Positions 21,407 to 28,706 of a DNA stretch of 30,791 nucleotides are shown one piece after another; the first letter of the stretch is position 1, and the number at the start of each line of letters is the position of its first letter. Position numbers and translations under genes: made by a program. The stretch is from RGIG7450 sp045577655 (GTDB taxonomy: Bacteria; Bacillota; Clostridia; RUG12999). Below the pieces are notes generated by a model. That model saw only the letters and a list, made by a program, of their open reading frames with translations, was not told the DNA's origin and did not search any database. The stretch spans positions 1 to 30,791 of the forward strand of contig JAZNIU010000056.1 of NCBI GenBank assembly GCA_045577655.1, written 5' to 3'.

Positions 21407-24400
21407 TTAAAATTCTTCAGTGTCGAAAACTTCGTCGCTTATATCCGCAACGCTATCTTCAACATCTTCTATGATGAAAGGTGCTTCCTCGTCAAAATCG
21501 AACGGCTCCTCTGCATCAAAATCAAAATCATCATTTTCTTCGTCAAAATCAAGCGGAGTTATGAAGTCTTCCATTCTGTCCTCTTCGTTTTGAGGTGTAA
21601 GACTTTCAAGAATTTCCGGACTTGCCTGTGGCAAATCGTCATCCTCTTCCTCTTTAAGCTCAATTTCGTTTCCGTTTTCATCCAATATCTTAAGTGACAG
21701 TGCCAAGCTCTGCAATTCCTTTATAAGAACCTTGAAGGATTCCGGAACGCCCGGTGCGGGAACATTGTCGCCTTTAACAATGGATTCGTAAGTTTTTACA
21801 CGACCTACAACGTCGTCAGATTTTACTGTCAGTATTTCCTGAAGTGTATATGCAGCACCGTACGCTTCAAGTGCCCAAACTTCCATTTCACCAAATCTCT
21901 GACCGCCGAACTGGGCTTTGCCGCCGAGAGGCTGCTGAGTAACAAGTGAATATGGACCGGTTGAACGGGCGTGAATCTTGTCGTCAACAAGGTGAGCAAG
22001 CTTCATATAATGCATATAACCAACAGTTACTCTGTTGTCAAACGGTTCGCCTGTTCTGCCGTCATAGAGAACAGATTTTCCGTCCGCATCATATCCTGCC
22101 ATTTTCAGGCATTCTTCTATATCATGCTCGTTTGCGCCGTCAAATACCGGTGTTGCTATTTTCCAGCCAAGTGCTTTCGCTGCATAACCGAGGTGCACCT
22201 CAAGAACCTGACCGATGTTCATACGTGAAGGAACGCCCAGAGGATTGAGCACAATTTCAAGCGGTGTACCGTCAGCAAGGAAAGGCATGTCTTCAACAGG
22301 GAGAATTCTGGAAATAACACCCTTGTTACCGTGACGTCCTGCCATTTTGTCACCAACAGAAATTTTTCTCTTCTGTGCAATATATACTCTTACTACCTGG
22401 TTAACTCCGGGGCTCATATCCTCGGAATTTGCTCGTTCGAACACTTTAACATCAACAATAATACCTGCCTCACCGTGAGGAACTCTGAGCGAAGTATCTC
22501 TTACTTCTCTTGCTTTTTCACCAAAGATTGCACGGAGAAGGCTTTCTTCAGCTGTAAGCTCTGTTTCTCCTTTCGTAGTAACTTTACCTACAAGAATGTC
22601 GCCGGGACGAACTTCGGCACCTATTCTTATAATACCGCGTTCATCAAGGTCTTTAAGAGCATCTTCACCAACGTTGGGAATATCACGTGTGATATCTTCC
22701 GGTCCGAGTTTGGTATCTCTTGCTTCTGCTTCATATTCTTCTATATGAATAGATGTGAACACGTCGTCTTTTACAAGCTGTTCACTGATGAGGATAGCAT
22801 CCTCGTAGTTGTAACCTTCCCAGGTCATAAATCCGATAAGAATGTTTTTACCAAGTGCAATTTCGCCATTGTCGGTAGAAGGACCGTCGGCAATAACGTC
22901 ACCTGCTTTTATAACATCGTTCTTTTTAACAATCGGACGCTGGTTTATACATGTGCCCTGGTTGGAGCGCATAAACTTAATGAGTTTGTATACTTTTGTT
23001 TCTCCGTCAGTCTGTCTTACTGTTATTTCACTTGAAGAAACTTTTTCTACAACACCGTCTGCTTCAGCAACAACAACTGTTCCTGAATCCTTTGCTGCAC
23101 GGTATTCCATACCTGTGCCGACAATCGGAGAGTCGGTTGTGAGAAGAGGTACCGCCTGTCTCTGCATGTTGGAACCCATCAGAGCACGGTTGGCGTCGTC
23201 GTTTTCAAGGAAGGGTATCATAGCTGTTGCAACAGAAACAAACTGTCTGGGCGAAACATCCATGAAATCTACTTTGGAAACCTCAACCTCTTTGATTTCT
23301 TCTTTATATCTTACTGCTGCCTTGGATTTAACCCATCTGCCGTCTGCTTCAAGCGGTTCGTTGGCAGGAGCAACAATAAATCCGTCCTCTTCGTCAGCGG
23401 ACATATATACTATTTCGTTTGTAACAATACCTTTTTCCTTGTCAACTTTTCTGTATGGAGCTTCAATGAAACCGTGTTCGTTTATTCTCGCATAGGTTGT
23501 GAGTGAACTGATAAGACCTATGTTAGGTCCTTCCGGTGTTTCTACCGGACACATTCTTCCATAGTGAGAATAGTGAATATCACGAACTTCGAAACCTGCA
23601 CGGTCACGGGAAAGACCGCCGGGACCGAGTGCAGAAAGTCTTCTCTTATGAGTGAGCTCTGCAAGCGGGTTGGTCTGGTCCATAAACTGTGAAAGCTGGG
23701 AAGAACCAAGGAATTCTCTGATAGTAGCAACCACAGGTCTTATGTTGATAAGATTCTGCGGAGAAGCTATATCAGGATCCTGAATAACCATTCTTTCTTT
23801 TACAACACGTTCCATTCTTGCAAAACCAACTCTGAACTGGTTCTGCAAAAGTTCGCCTACGCAGCGCAGACGTCTGTTGCCGAGATGATCGATATCGTCA
23901 AAGTTGCCGATACCTTCTTCAAGGCATGTGATATAGTTTATGGATGAGAAAATATCGTCAACATAAAGATGTTTGCATACCAAAAGGTCCGCATTTCTCT
24001 TGATGGCAGAATATATTTCCTCGTCTGTTTTGGCATCTGCAAGGATGTCTTCAAGAACCGGGAGATATACTCTTTCTTTTATCTCAAGGTCAGAAATATC
24101 AACGTTTACTCTTCTTTTTATGTCGATAAGATTGTTGGAGAAGACGGGAATCTCTTTTCCATCAATGCTTAAATAAATTCTGTTAACAGCGCTGTCGTCC
24201 AGCTCTTTTGCAATTTCTTTTGTGATAACATCGTCCACACCGCAGATTACTTCCCCTGTGTCAGGGTCAATTATCGGCTGTGCAGGTTTAAATCCCACAA
24301 CTCTGTTTGCAAAAGCAAGCTTTTTGTTTACTTTGTATCTGCCAACTCCTGCAAGGTCATATCTCTTGAAATCAAAGAACATGCCGTCAACAAGAGCTCT

Positions 24401-25156
24401 TGAACTTTCAACCGTCGGCGGCTCGCCCGGTCTGATTTTTTTGTAAACCTCAATCAGCGCATCGTCTTCTGTTTTTGCACTGTCTTTTTCAAGTGTGGCA
24501 GTGATTTTGGAGCTCTGTCCAAACATATTGAGAATGTCTTCATCTGTTTTAAGACCCAGTGCACGTATAAGTACGGTTATAGGCATTTTTCTGGTCTTGT
24601 CTATTCTTACGGAAAAGATGTCGGATGAATCGGTCTCATATTCAAGCCACGCACCTCTGTTTGGTATAAAGGTGGAAGAATAGAGCGGTTTACCGGTCTT
24701 GTCCTGTGTTTTGTCATAGTATATGCCGGGGGAACGAACAAGCTGGCTGACAATAACCCTTTCAGCACCGTTGATAATAAATGTTCCCTGCGGTGTCATA
24801 AGAGGAAAATCACCCATAAAGATTTCCTGTTCTTTAATTTCGCCTGTTTCCCTGTTAACGAGTCTTACTTTAACTCTGAGAGCAACAGAATATGTCGCAT
24901 CTCTTTCCTTGCACTCCTCGATTGAATACTTGGGAGTAGTGTCAAAGTAGTAGTCGTAGAATTCAAGAGAAAGATTGCCCGAATGGTCGTTTATCGGCGA
25001 CACATCCTCAAAAACTTCCTTAAGTCCCTTTTCCATGAACCAGTTGTAGGAGTTTTTCTGAATCTCGATAAGATTTGGCATCTCCAAACATTCTTCGATT
25101 CTTGCAAAGGTTCTTCTCTCATTTCTTCCGTACATTTTCGGAGCAGGTCGTTGCAT
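21407..25156 (-). CDS. rpoB: RNA polymerase beta subunit, with a long acidic C-terminal tail
   Basis: 1249 residues. The start is ATG at 25156, with GAGGTGAT 5-6 nt upstream; the in-frame GTG at 25165 lies within that ribosome binding site and is not used. The rifampicin region reads GSSQLSQFMDQTNPLAEL and then THKRRLSALGPGG; the residues equivalent to E. coli D516, H526 and S531 (D493, H503, S508) are wild type, predicting susceptibility. GRHGNKGVIS and the C-terminal GKAQFGGQRFGEMEVWALEA are intact. The last 83 residues are an acidic tail (37 D/E). rplJ and rplL, usual upstream partners, are not present; a promoter and three unrelated genes lie there. Confidence 0.99.
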   Translation of the reverse strand: MQRPAPKMYGRNERRTFARIEECLEMPNLIEIQKNSYNWFMEKGLKEVFEDVSPINDHSGNLSLEFYDYYFDTTPKYSIEECKERDATYSVALRVKVRLVNRETGEIKEQEIFMGDFPLMTPQGTFIINGAERVIVSQLVRSPGIYYDKTQDKTGKPLYSSTFIPNRGAWLEYETDSSDIFSVRIDKTRKMPITVLIRALGLKTDEDILNMFGQSSKITATLEKDSAKTEDDALIEVYKKIRPGEPPTVESSRALVDGMFFDFKRYDLAGVGRYKVNKKLAFANRVVGFKPAQPIIDPDTGEVICGVDDVITKEIAKELDDSAVNRIYLSIDGKEIPVFSNNLIDIKRRVNVDISDLEIKERVYLPVLEDILADAKTDEEIYSAIKRNADLLVCKHLYVDDIFSSINYITCLEEGIGNFDDIDHLGNRRLRCVGELLQNQFRVGFARMERVVKERMVIQDPDIASPQNLINIRPVVATIREFLGSSQLSQFMDQTNPLAELTHKRRLSALGPGGLSRDRAGFEVRDIHYSHYGRMCPVETPEGPNIGLISSLTTYARINEHGFIEAPYRKVDKEKGIVTNEIVYMSADEEDGFIVAPANEPLEADGRWVKSKAAVRYKEEIKEVEVSKVDFMDVSPRQFVSVATAMIPFLENDDANRALMGSNMQRQAVPLLTTDSPIVGTGMEYRAAKDSGTVVVAEADGVVEKVSSSEITVRQTDGETKVYKLIKFMRSNQGTCINQRPIVKKNDVIKAGDVIADGPSTDNGEIALGKNILIGFMTWEGYNYEDAILISEQLVKDDVFTSIHIEEYEAEARDTKLGPEDITRDIPNVGEDALKDLDERGIIRIGAEVRPGDILVGKVTTKGETELTAEESLLRAIFGEKAREVRDTSLRVPHGEAGIIVDVKVFERANSEDMSPGVNQVVRVYIAQKRKISVGDKMAGRHGNKGVISRILPVEDMPFLADGTPLEIVLNPLGVPSRMNIGQVLEVHLGYAAKALGWKIATPVFDGANEHDIEECLKMAGYDADGKSVLYDGRTGEPFDNRVTVGYMHYMKLAHLVDDKIHARSTGPYSLVTQQPLGGKAQFGGQRFGEMEVWALEAYGAAYTLQEILTVKSDDVVGRVKTYESIVKGDNVPAPGVPESFKVLIKELQSLALSLKILDENGNEIELKEEEDDDLPQASPEILESLTPQNEEDRMEDFITPLDFDEENDDFDFDAEEPFDFDEEAPFIIEDVEDSVADISDEVFDTEEF

Positions 25157-25174
25157 AAAAATCACCTCATTTAA

Positions 25175-25196
25175 GCAGATTTTTCCCGAAATCCGC
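25175..25196 (-). promoter_or_regulatory. Hairpin in the rpoB leader
   Basis: On the minus strand GCGGATTT and AAATCTGC form an 8-bp stem (one G-U) around a 6-nt loop. It ends about 5-6 nt before the rpoB ribosome binding site. The leader is about 134 nt long. A role in translation control is possible but only inferred. Confidence 0.4.
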
Positions 25197-25296
25197 CTTA
25201 TTTGTAAAAGCCTATACTCTTAATTTTGGATTGGTTTATCAAAATTTCCTTAATATATAGAAAATTGTCATTTTAGAATATACGTGGCAATTTATC

Positions 25297-25325
25297 ATTA
25301 TATCATATACTTTTTATGCCGTCAA
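25297..25325 (-). promoter_or_regulatory. SigA-type promoter of rpoBC
   Basis: Minus strand TTGACG (25320-25325), 17 nt, TATAAT (25297-25302) with an extended -10 TG (TGATATAAT). Predicted start near 25290. The rest of the 274-nt spacer (25157-25430) holds the leader and no recognisable terminator for the upstream gene set. Confidence 0.85.
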
Positions 25326-25430
25326 CTGCCGCCCATCATAAATTTTACAGAAAATATGTTAAATATTTTGGTTAAATTATACAAAAATTTTCTTATTATC
25401 CTACCCCGAAAAATGTAGTTTTATACGGCG

Positions 25431-26051
25431 TTATCTGATACCTTTTTCTCCTTCCACCCCTCTTTCCGCCTCATTCTCTCTTTTATTTTCACTTCCCGGA
25501 TAGTCCTCATATTCCGTCTCGGGCGGAGTTATGCTTTTCACAACAAAAAACTGATATACCTCTGCAATTGCATTGCTGGTGTCTTTGTCTATTCTTCCCG
25601 TTTCTTCCATCCCCGAGATTTTCTGAATACTTTTAACCGCTGCAACGCTCGCCTCGTCGTGAACTCCCGTTATATTTGCGCCGGGAACATTTTCAACATT
25701 TTCAGAAATTCCTTTCAGTGCCGCCTGCAATACATAAAGCAGCCGGTCCTCACTGCCCGCTTCTATGATATATCCTGATTCGGGAAAAATTACAAGACAG
25801 TCGGGCGGTGCAGTTTCTTTTGTGACCTCGTCAAAAATTTCCACAATTTTATCCCAGGTTTCCTTGTCAGCCTCACCGGTGGGCTTGAGCTCATACAGTC
25901 TTTGAAACGCCATCACCGCATCCTTTGTCTGCCCGCCGAAAATTCCGTCGGTCACAACTTTGGGGATGTCTCTTCTTTCAGATATTTTTCTCAGGAAAGT
26001 CTGCATACTTCTTATTGGTTCGCCTGTTAAAGGAAATTCTGTTCTGTTCAT
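25431..26051 (-). CDS. Protein with two peptidoglycan-binding-like domains
   Basis: 206 residues, no signal peptide. Two PG_binding_1-type repeats are visible: about 12-75 (DGIFGGQTKDAVMAFQRLYE, then PTGEADKETWDKI) and about 94-168 (ITGVHDEASVAAVKSIQKIS, then ETGRIDKDTSNAI). The final 36 residues are charged and low in complexity. The gene overlaps the preceding SpoIID-like gene by ATGA and has GGAGGG before its ATG. It probably acts with that protein. The lack of a signal sequence suggests action in the mother cell or forespore, or another export route; the role is unknown. Confidence 0.8.
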   Translation of the reverse strand: MNRTEFPLTGEPIRSMQTFLRKISERRDIPKVVTDGIFGGQTKDAVMAFQRLYELKPTGEADKETWDKIVEIFDEVTKETAPPDCLVIFPESGYIIEAGSEDRLLYVLQAALKGISENVENVPGANITGVHDEASVAAVKSIQKISGMEETGRIDKDTSNAIAEVYQFFVVKSITPPETEYEDYPGSENKRENEAERGVEGEKGIR

Positions 26052-27478
26052 GTTCTCCCTCCATCAACATCATTTTCTTTCAGGGTTTTCCCCGGAAACT
26101 GTGTAGGTCGCGACGTCCCTGCAGACTGAACATCCCTATGTGTATTTGCCAGTCTGTTCCAGGTTTCTCTGTCTACCGTACCAGTCTGGTTAATGCCGTT
26201 TTGCTTCTGATATTCCATAACTGCCCATCTGGTGTGCCTGCCGAAAATTCCGTTTTCCGACACGGGGTTTACCGTAGCATATCGCTGTGCAGCGGAATTT
26301 ATGTACTTTTGCAGTTCCATCACATCTTCGCCGCTTGATCCAAATTTAAGTTCTGTTCCGCCAAAGGTTTTTGTGTCCACCGGGAAAATCTCTCTGTCTG
26401 TAAAAATAGTTTCTACTATTCCCTTGTATGCGTCATATATGATGTTCCACGTTTCATCTCCCACAACCCCCGTTTCAGGCAGACCAAAATATCTCTGTGC
26501 CGCTACAACCGAATCAAAGGTTTCATCTTCAAAATCGCCGTCTATGGGAACGGGCGGAATTACCGCATAAAAATCGGACAGAACATTTAAGAAATATTGC
26601 AGTATCACAACCTTCTGCCCTTTGTTTCCTTTTGAAATGGCATCAGGATATTCAAGACTTTCCCCGAAAAGTTGTTGCCCTTCCGAATTAAGCTCTGCAA
26701 GCCTTGTTACCCCGACATAAATAAATATAAGTTCATACCAGGTAGCTTTGTTCACTATCCCCGTAGGCTCAAGCCCGAAAATTTCCTGGAAAGTTCTTAC
26801 CGCCTCTTCAGTAAGCTCACCGTAAAATTCGGTAACTGTGCCTATTTTGGGAATAAGCGGATAGTTCTGGGATATTCTGTTAAGCTCGGTCTGGATAACA
26901 TTCACATAGTCGCCGCTGGCACCGGGACCTATTTCAAACCCCGGGTATGACGGGCTGTTGCTAATAACCCTTGTGTCCGGGACAATTTCAATATCATCGC
27001 CGTAATAATATCTTAAAATTTCAACATCGTTATACCCGCTTTCAGCCAGCTCCTGACTTCCCCACTGAGAAAGCCCGGCACATGTAACCGTTGTTCCGTT
27101 ACAGTATTTTGCCGCCAGCGGTTCAATAAACCCCTGACGTCTTATATATGTATCAAAAACCTCGTCAACAATTTTGCTGATATTGTCAAATATTGTTCTT
27201 CCGTATATGAATTTCTGGTCAAATGCCGTGTTGTTTGTAATATCAAAATTATACCCCCTGCTGGGATAATACTCCAGATAGATTCTGTTGAGCGCATAGG
27301 ACACCTGTGCATTTATATTTGCCAGTAGTGCCGCAGGCTCCCAGGTGGGATAAATTTCACTTGAAGCAACATTTTTTATGTAATCCACAAAAGATACTGT
27401 CACATTTTCGGCGTCCGATGCCGGCGCGCCTAAATGAACTGTTATGCTTTCCGGAACAAAAGGGAAAACTCTTGCCAT
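26048..27478 (-). CDS. SpoIID-like protein with three peptidoglycan-binding domains
   Basis: 476 residues, no signal peptide. Residues about 1-165 are SpoIID-like: the helix ALLANINAQVSYALNRIYLE corresponds to the ALKAQAVAARTYA helix of SpoIID, and CAGLSQWGSQELAESGYNDV followed by EILRYYYGDDIEI matches the C-terminal SpoIID block. SpoIID is a lytic transglycosylase of spore engulfment. By my alignment its catalytic glutamate position is alanine here, so activity is doubtful. Three PG_binding_1-like repeats follow (about 180-262, 278-352, 370-448), each ending in TG-x-V-x-x-x-T/E-T-W. The start has GAGGAG 5-6 nt upstream. This is a widespread but uncharacterised Clostridia family. Confidence 0.85.
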   Translation of the reverse strand: MARVFPFVPESITVHLGAPASDAENVTVSFVDYIKNVASSEIYPTWEPAALLANINAQVSYALNRIYLEYYPSRGYNFDITNNTAFDQKFIYGRTIFDNISKIVDEVFDTYIRRQGFIEPLAAKYCNGTTVTCAGLSQWGSQELAESGYNDVEILRYYYGDDIEIVPDTRVISNSPSYPGFEIGPGASGDYVNVIQTELNRISQNYPLIPKIGTVTEFYGELTEEAVRTFQEIFGLEPTGIVNKATWYELIFIYVGVTRLAELNSEGQQLFGESLEYPDAISKGNKGQKVVILQYFLNVLSDFYAVIPPVPIDGDFEDETFDSVVAAQRYFGLPETGVVGDETWNIIYDAYKGIVETIFTDREIFPVDTKTFGGTELKFGSSGEDVMELQKYINSAAQRYATVNPVSENGIFGRHTRWAVMEYQKQNGINQTGTVDRETWNRLANTHRDVQSAGTSRPTQFPGKTLKENDVDGGRT

Positions 27479-27502
27479 AAAAATCTCCTCTCACAAATCA
27501 AA

Positions 27503-27880
27503 CTATACATTTTGCGGTGTGATAACAATATTTTTCGTTTTGTCGCCTGATGGTATTGCAAGGGGTATAAGCTCTGCCCGCTGGACACTTTCGGTGTCGG
27601 CAAACACCTGCGCATCTTTAATATACAGTGTGTAGTAAAGGGGGTGTTCCACCCGTATATCAACTGAAGCATACGCCCTGCCACCATCGGGGGACTGACT
27701 ATTTATTTTATCGGGCGCAGAAACAATTATGGAATCGGTTATGCCGCTTCTGCCTGTGCTTCTCGACGCAATAATATTGTCCTTTCCTTCTGTTTTGCGG
27801 ATTATAAAAACTTTTGCATCCTCAACGGGAATGAGCATGCCCGACGTGCTTGTTTTCACAATTATCCTGCCTTCTGCCAT
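27503..27880 (-). CDS. Small beta-sandwich-like protein upstream of the SpoIID-like gene
   Basis: 125 residues. I recognise no named family with certainty. The N-terminus GRIIVKTSTSGMLIPVEDAK and the later STGRSGITDSIIVSAP resemble carboxypeptidase-regulatory/prealbumin-like beta-sandwich domains. No signal peptide, TM segment or cysteine is present. The start at 27880 has AGAGGTGA 6 nt upstream; an in-frame ATG at 27898 has none. It lies 24 nt before the SpoIID-like gene, so the two are likely co-expressed and may form one envelope or spore-related assembly. Confidence 0.75.
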   Translation of the reverse strand: MAEGRIIVKTSTSGMLIPVEDAKVFIIRKTEGKDNIIASRSTGRSGITDSIIVSAPDKINSQSPDGGRAYASVDIRVEHPLYYTLYIKDAQVFADTESVQRAELIPLAIPSGDKTKNIVITPQNV

Positions 27881-27913
27881 CTTTTTCACCTCTTTCATAT
27901 ATTTCTACAAAAT

Positions 27914-27942
27914 ATTATATTGTTTTCATACCCTTTTTATGA
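27914..27942 (-). promoter_or_regulatory. Possible promoter of the SpoIID-like gene set
   Basis: Minus strand TATAAT at 27914-27919 is clear, but at 17-18 nt upstream there is only TCATAA/ATCATA and no SigA -35 box. TCATAAA followed by CAATATAAT loosely resembles sporulation sigma-E promoters. Weak evidence. Confidence 0.3.
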
Positions 27943-27955
27943 TTTGCCATATAAC

Positions 27956-27993
27956 AAAAAACGGTTGTCCCAAAAAACAGGGACAACCGTTTT
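27956..27993 (-). terminator. Intrinsic terminator of upp
   Basis: AAAACGGTTGTCCC (27958-27971) and GGGACAACCGTTTT (27980-27993) form a 14-bp perfect stem with an 8-nt loop. On the minus strand it runs into TTTTTT, and on the plus strand into TTTTATTTTA, so it could act both ways. It lies 22 nt after the upp stop. Confidence 0.92.
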
Positions 27994-28015
27994 ATTTTAT
28001 TAAAGTATCAATATT

Positions 28016-28642
28016 TTATAAGGTTCCGAAGAGTCTGTCACCCGCGTCACCAAGACCAGGAAGAATGTATCCGTTTTCGTTGAGTTTTTCGTCCAGCGCA
28101 CCGCAGTATATTTCAACATCGGGGTGAGCTTTGCTTAATACTTCAAGTCCTTCAGGCGCTGCTATAAGACACATAAATTTGATGTCTTTTGCTCCGCGTT
28201 TTTTTATAAAGTCGATAGCTGCACTCGCGCTGCCGCCTGTTGCAAGCATGGGGTCAACTACGATAACCTGGCGTTTGTCAAGCTCGGTTGGAAGTTTGCA
28301 ATAATACTCAACCGGCTGGAGAGTTTCGTGGTCACGATAGAGACCAATGTGTCCCACTTTTGCAGTAGGCACAAGCTCTAAAAGTGCATCCACCATTCCA
28401 AGACCTGCACGCAGAATAGGAACAATGGCCACATCTCTTTTAATCATTTTGCCTGTCATTTCCATCATAGGAGTTTCAACTGTTTTGTCTTCCATCTCAA
28501 GGTCTCTTGTTGCTTCGTAACCCATGAGAAGAGCAATTTCATTTGCATAAGCTCGGAAATCTTTTACTGTTGTGTTTTTGTCTCTCATCATTGTTGTTTT
28601 GTGAACGATAAGAGGGTGTGTCATAATATGAATTTTTTCCAT
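28016..28642 (-). CDS. upp: Uracil phosphoribosyltransferase
   Basis: 208 residues, the standard length. It makes UMP from uracil and PRPP in pyrimidine salvage. The PRPP-binding loop reads VIVVDPMLATGGSASAAI; PILRAGLGMVDALLELVPTA and the uracil-binding C-terminus NENGYILPGLGDAGDRLFGT are the other diagnostic blocks. The ATG at 28642 is preferred because MEKIHIMTHPLIVHK aligns with other Upp N-termini, although AAAGGA is only 2-3 nt away; an ATG six codons in has no better site. It has its own promoter and terminator, so it is a single-gene unit. Confidence 0.97.
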   Translation of the reverse strand: MEKIHIMTHPLIVHKTTMMRDKNTTVKDFRAYANEIALLMGYEATRDLEMEDKTVETPMMEMTGKMIKRDVAIVPILRAGLGMVDALLELVPTAKVGHIGLYRDHETLQPVEYYCKLPTELDKRQVIVVDPMLATGGSASAAIDFIKKRGAKDIKFMCLIAAPEGLEVLSKAHPDVEIYCGALDEKLNENGYILPGLGDAGDRLFGTL

Positions 28643-28677
28643 AATCCTTTCAATCCCCCATGTGTAATTTTGACTTT

Positions 28678-28706
28678 ATTATACACCTTCGGACATTATT
28701 TGTCAA
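28678..28706 (-). promoter_or_regulatory. Full-consensus promoter of upp
   Basis: Minus strand TTGACA (28701-28706), exactly 17 nt, TATAAT (28678-28683). The -35 box lies within the last codons of the upstream LTA-synthase-like gene. The leader is about 30 nt; no PyrR-type attenuator fits. Confidence 0.88.

Noticed and set aside
21470..21560. A nucleotide tandem repeat (TCAAAATC-like units)
   Set aside because: The units are imperfect and explained by the acidic FDFD-rich coding sequence of the RpoB tail.
22331..23035. A 234-residue plus-strand open frame opposite rpoB, and similar long antisense frames opposite rpoC, fusA and rpsG
   Set aside because: They lie wholly within strongly conserved genes on the other strand, have no good ribosome binding sites and give Cys/Phe/Ser-rich proteins typical of antisense frames.
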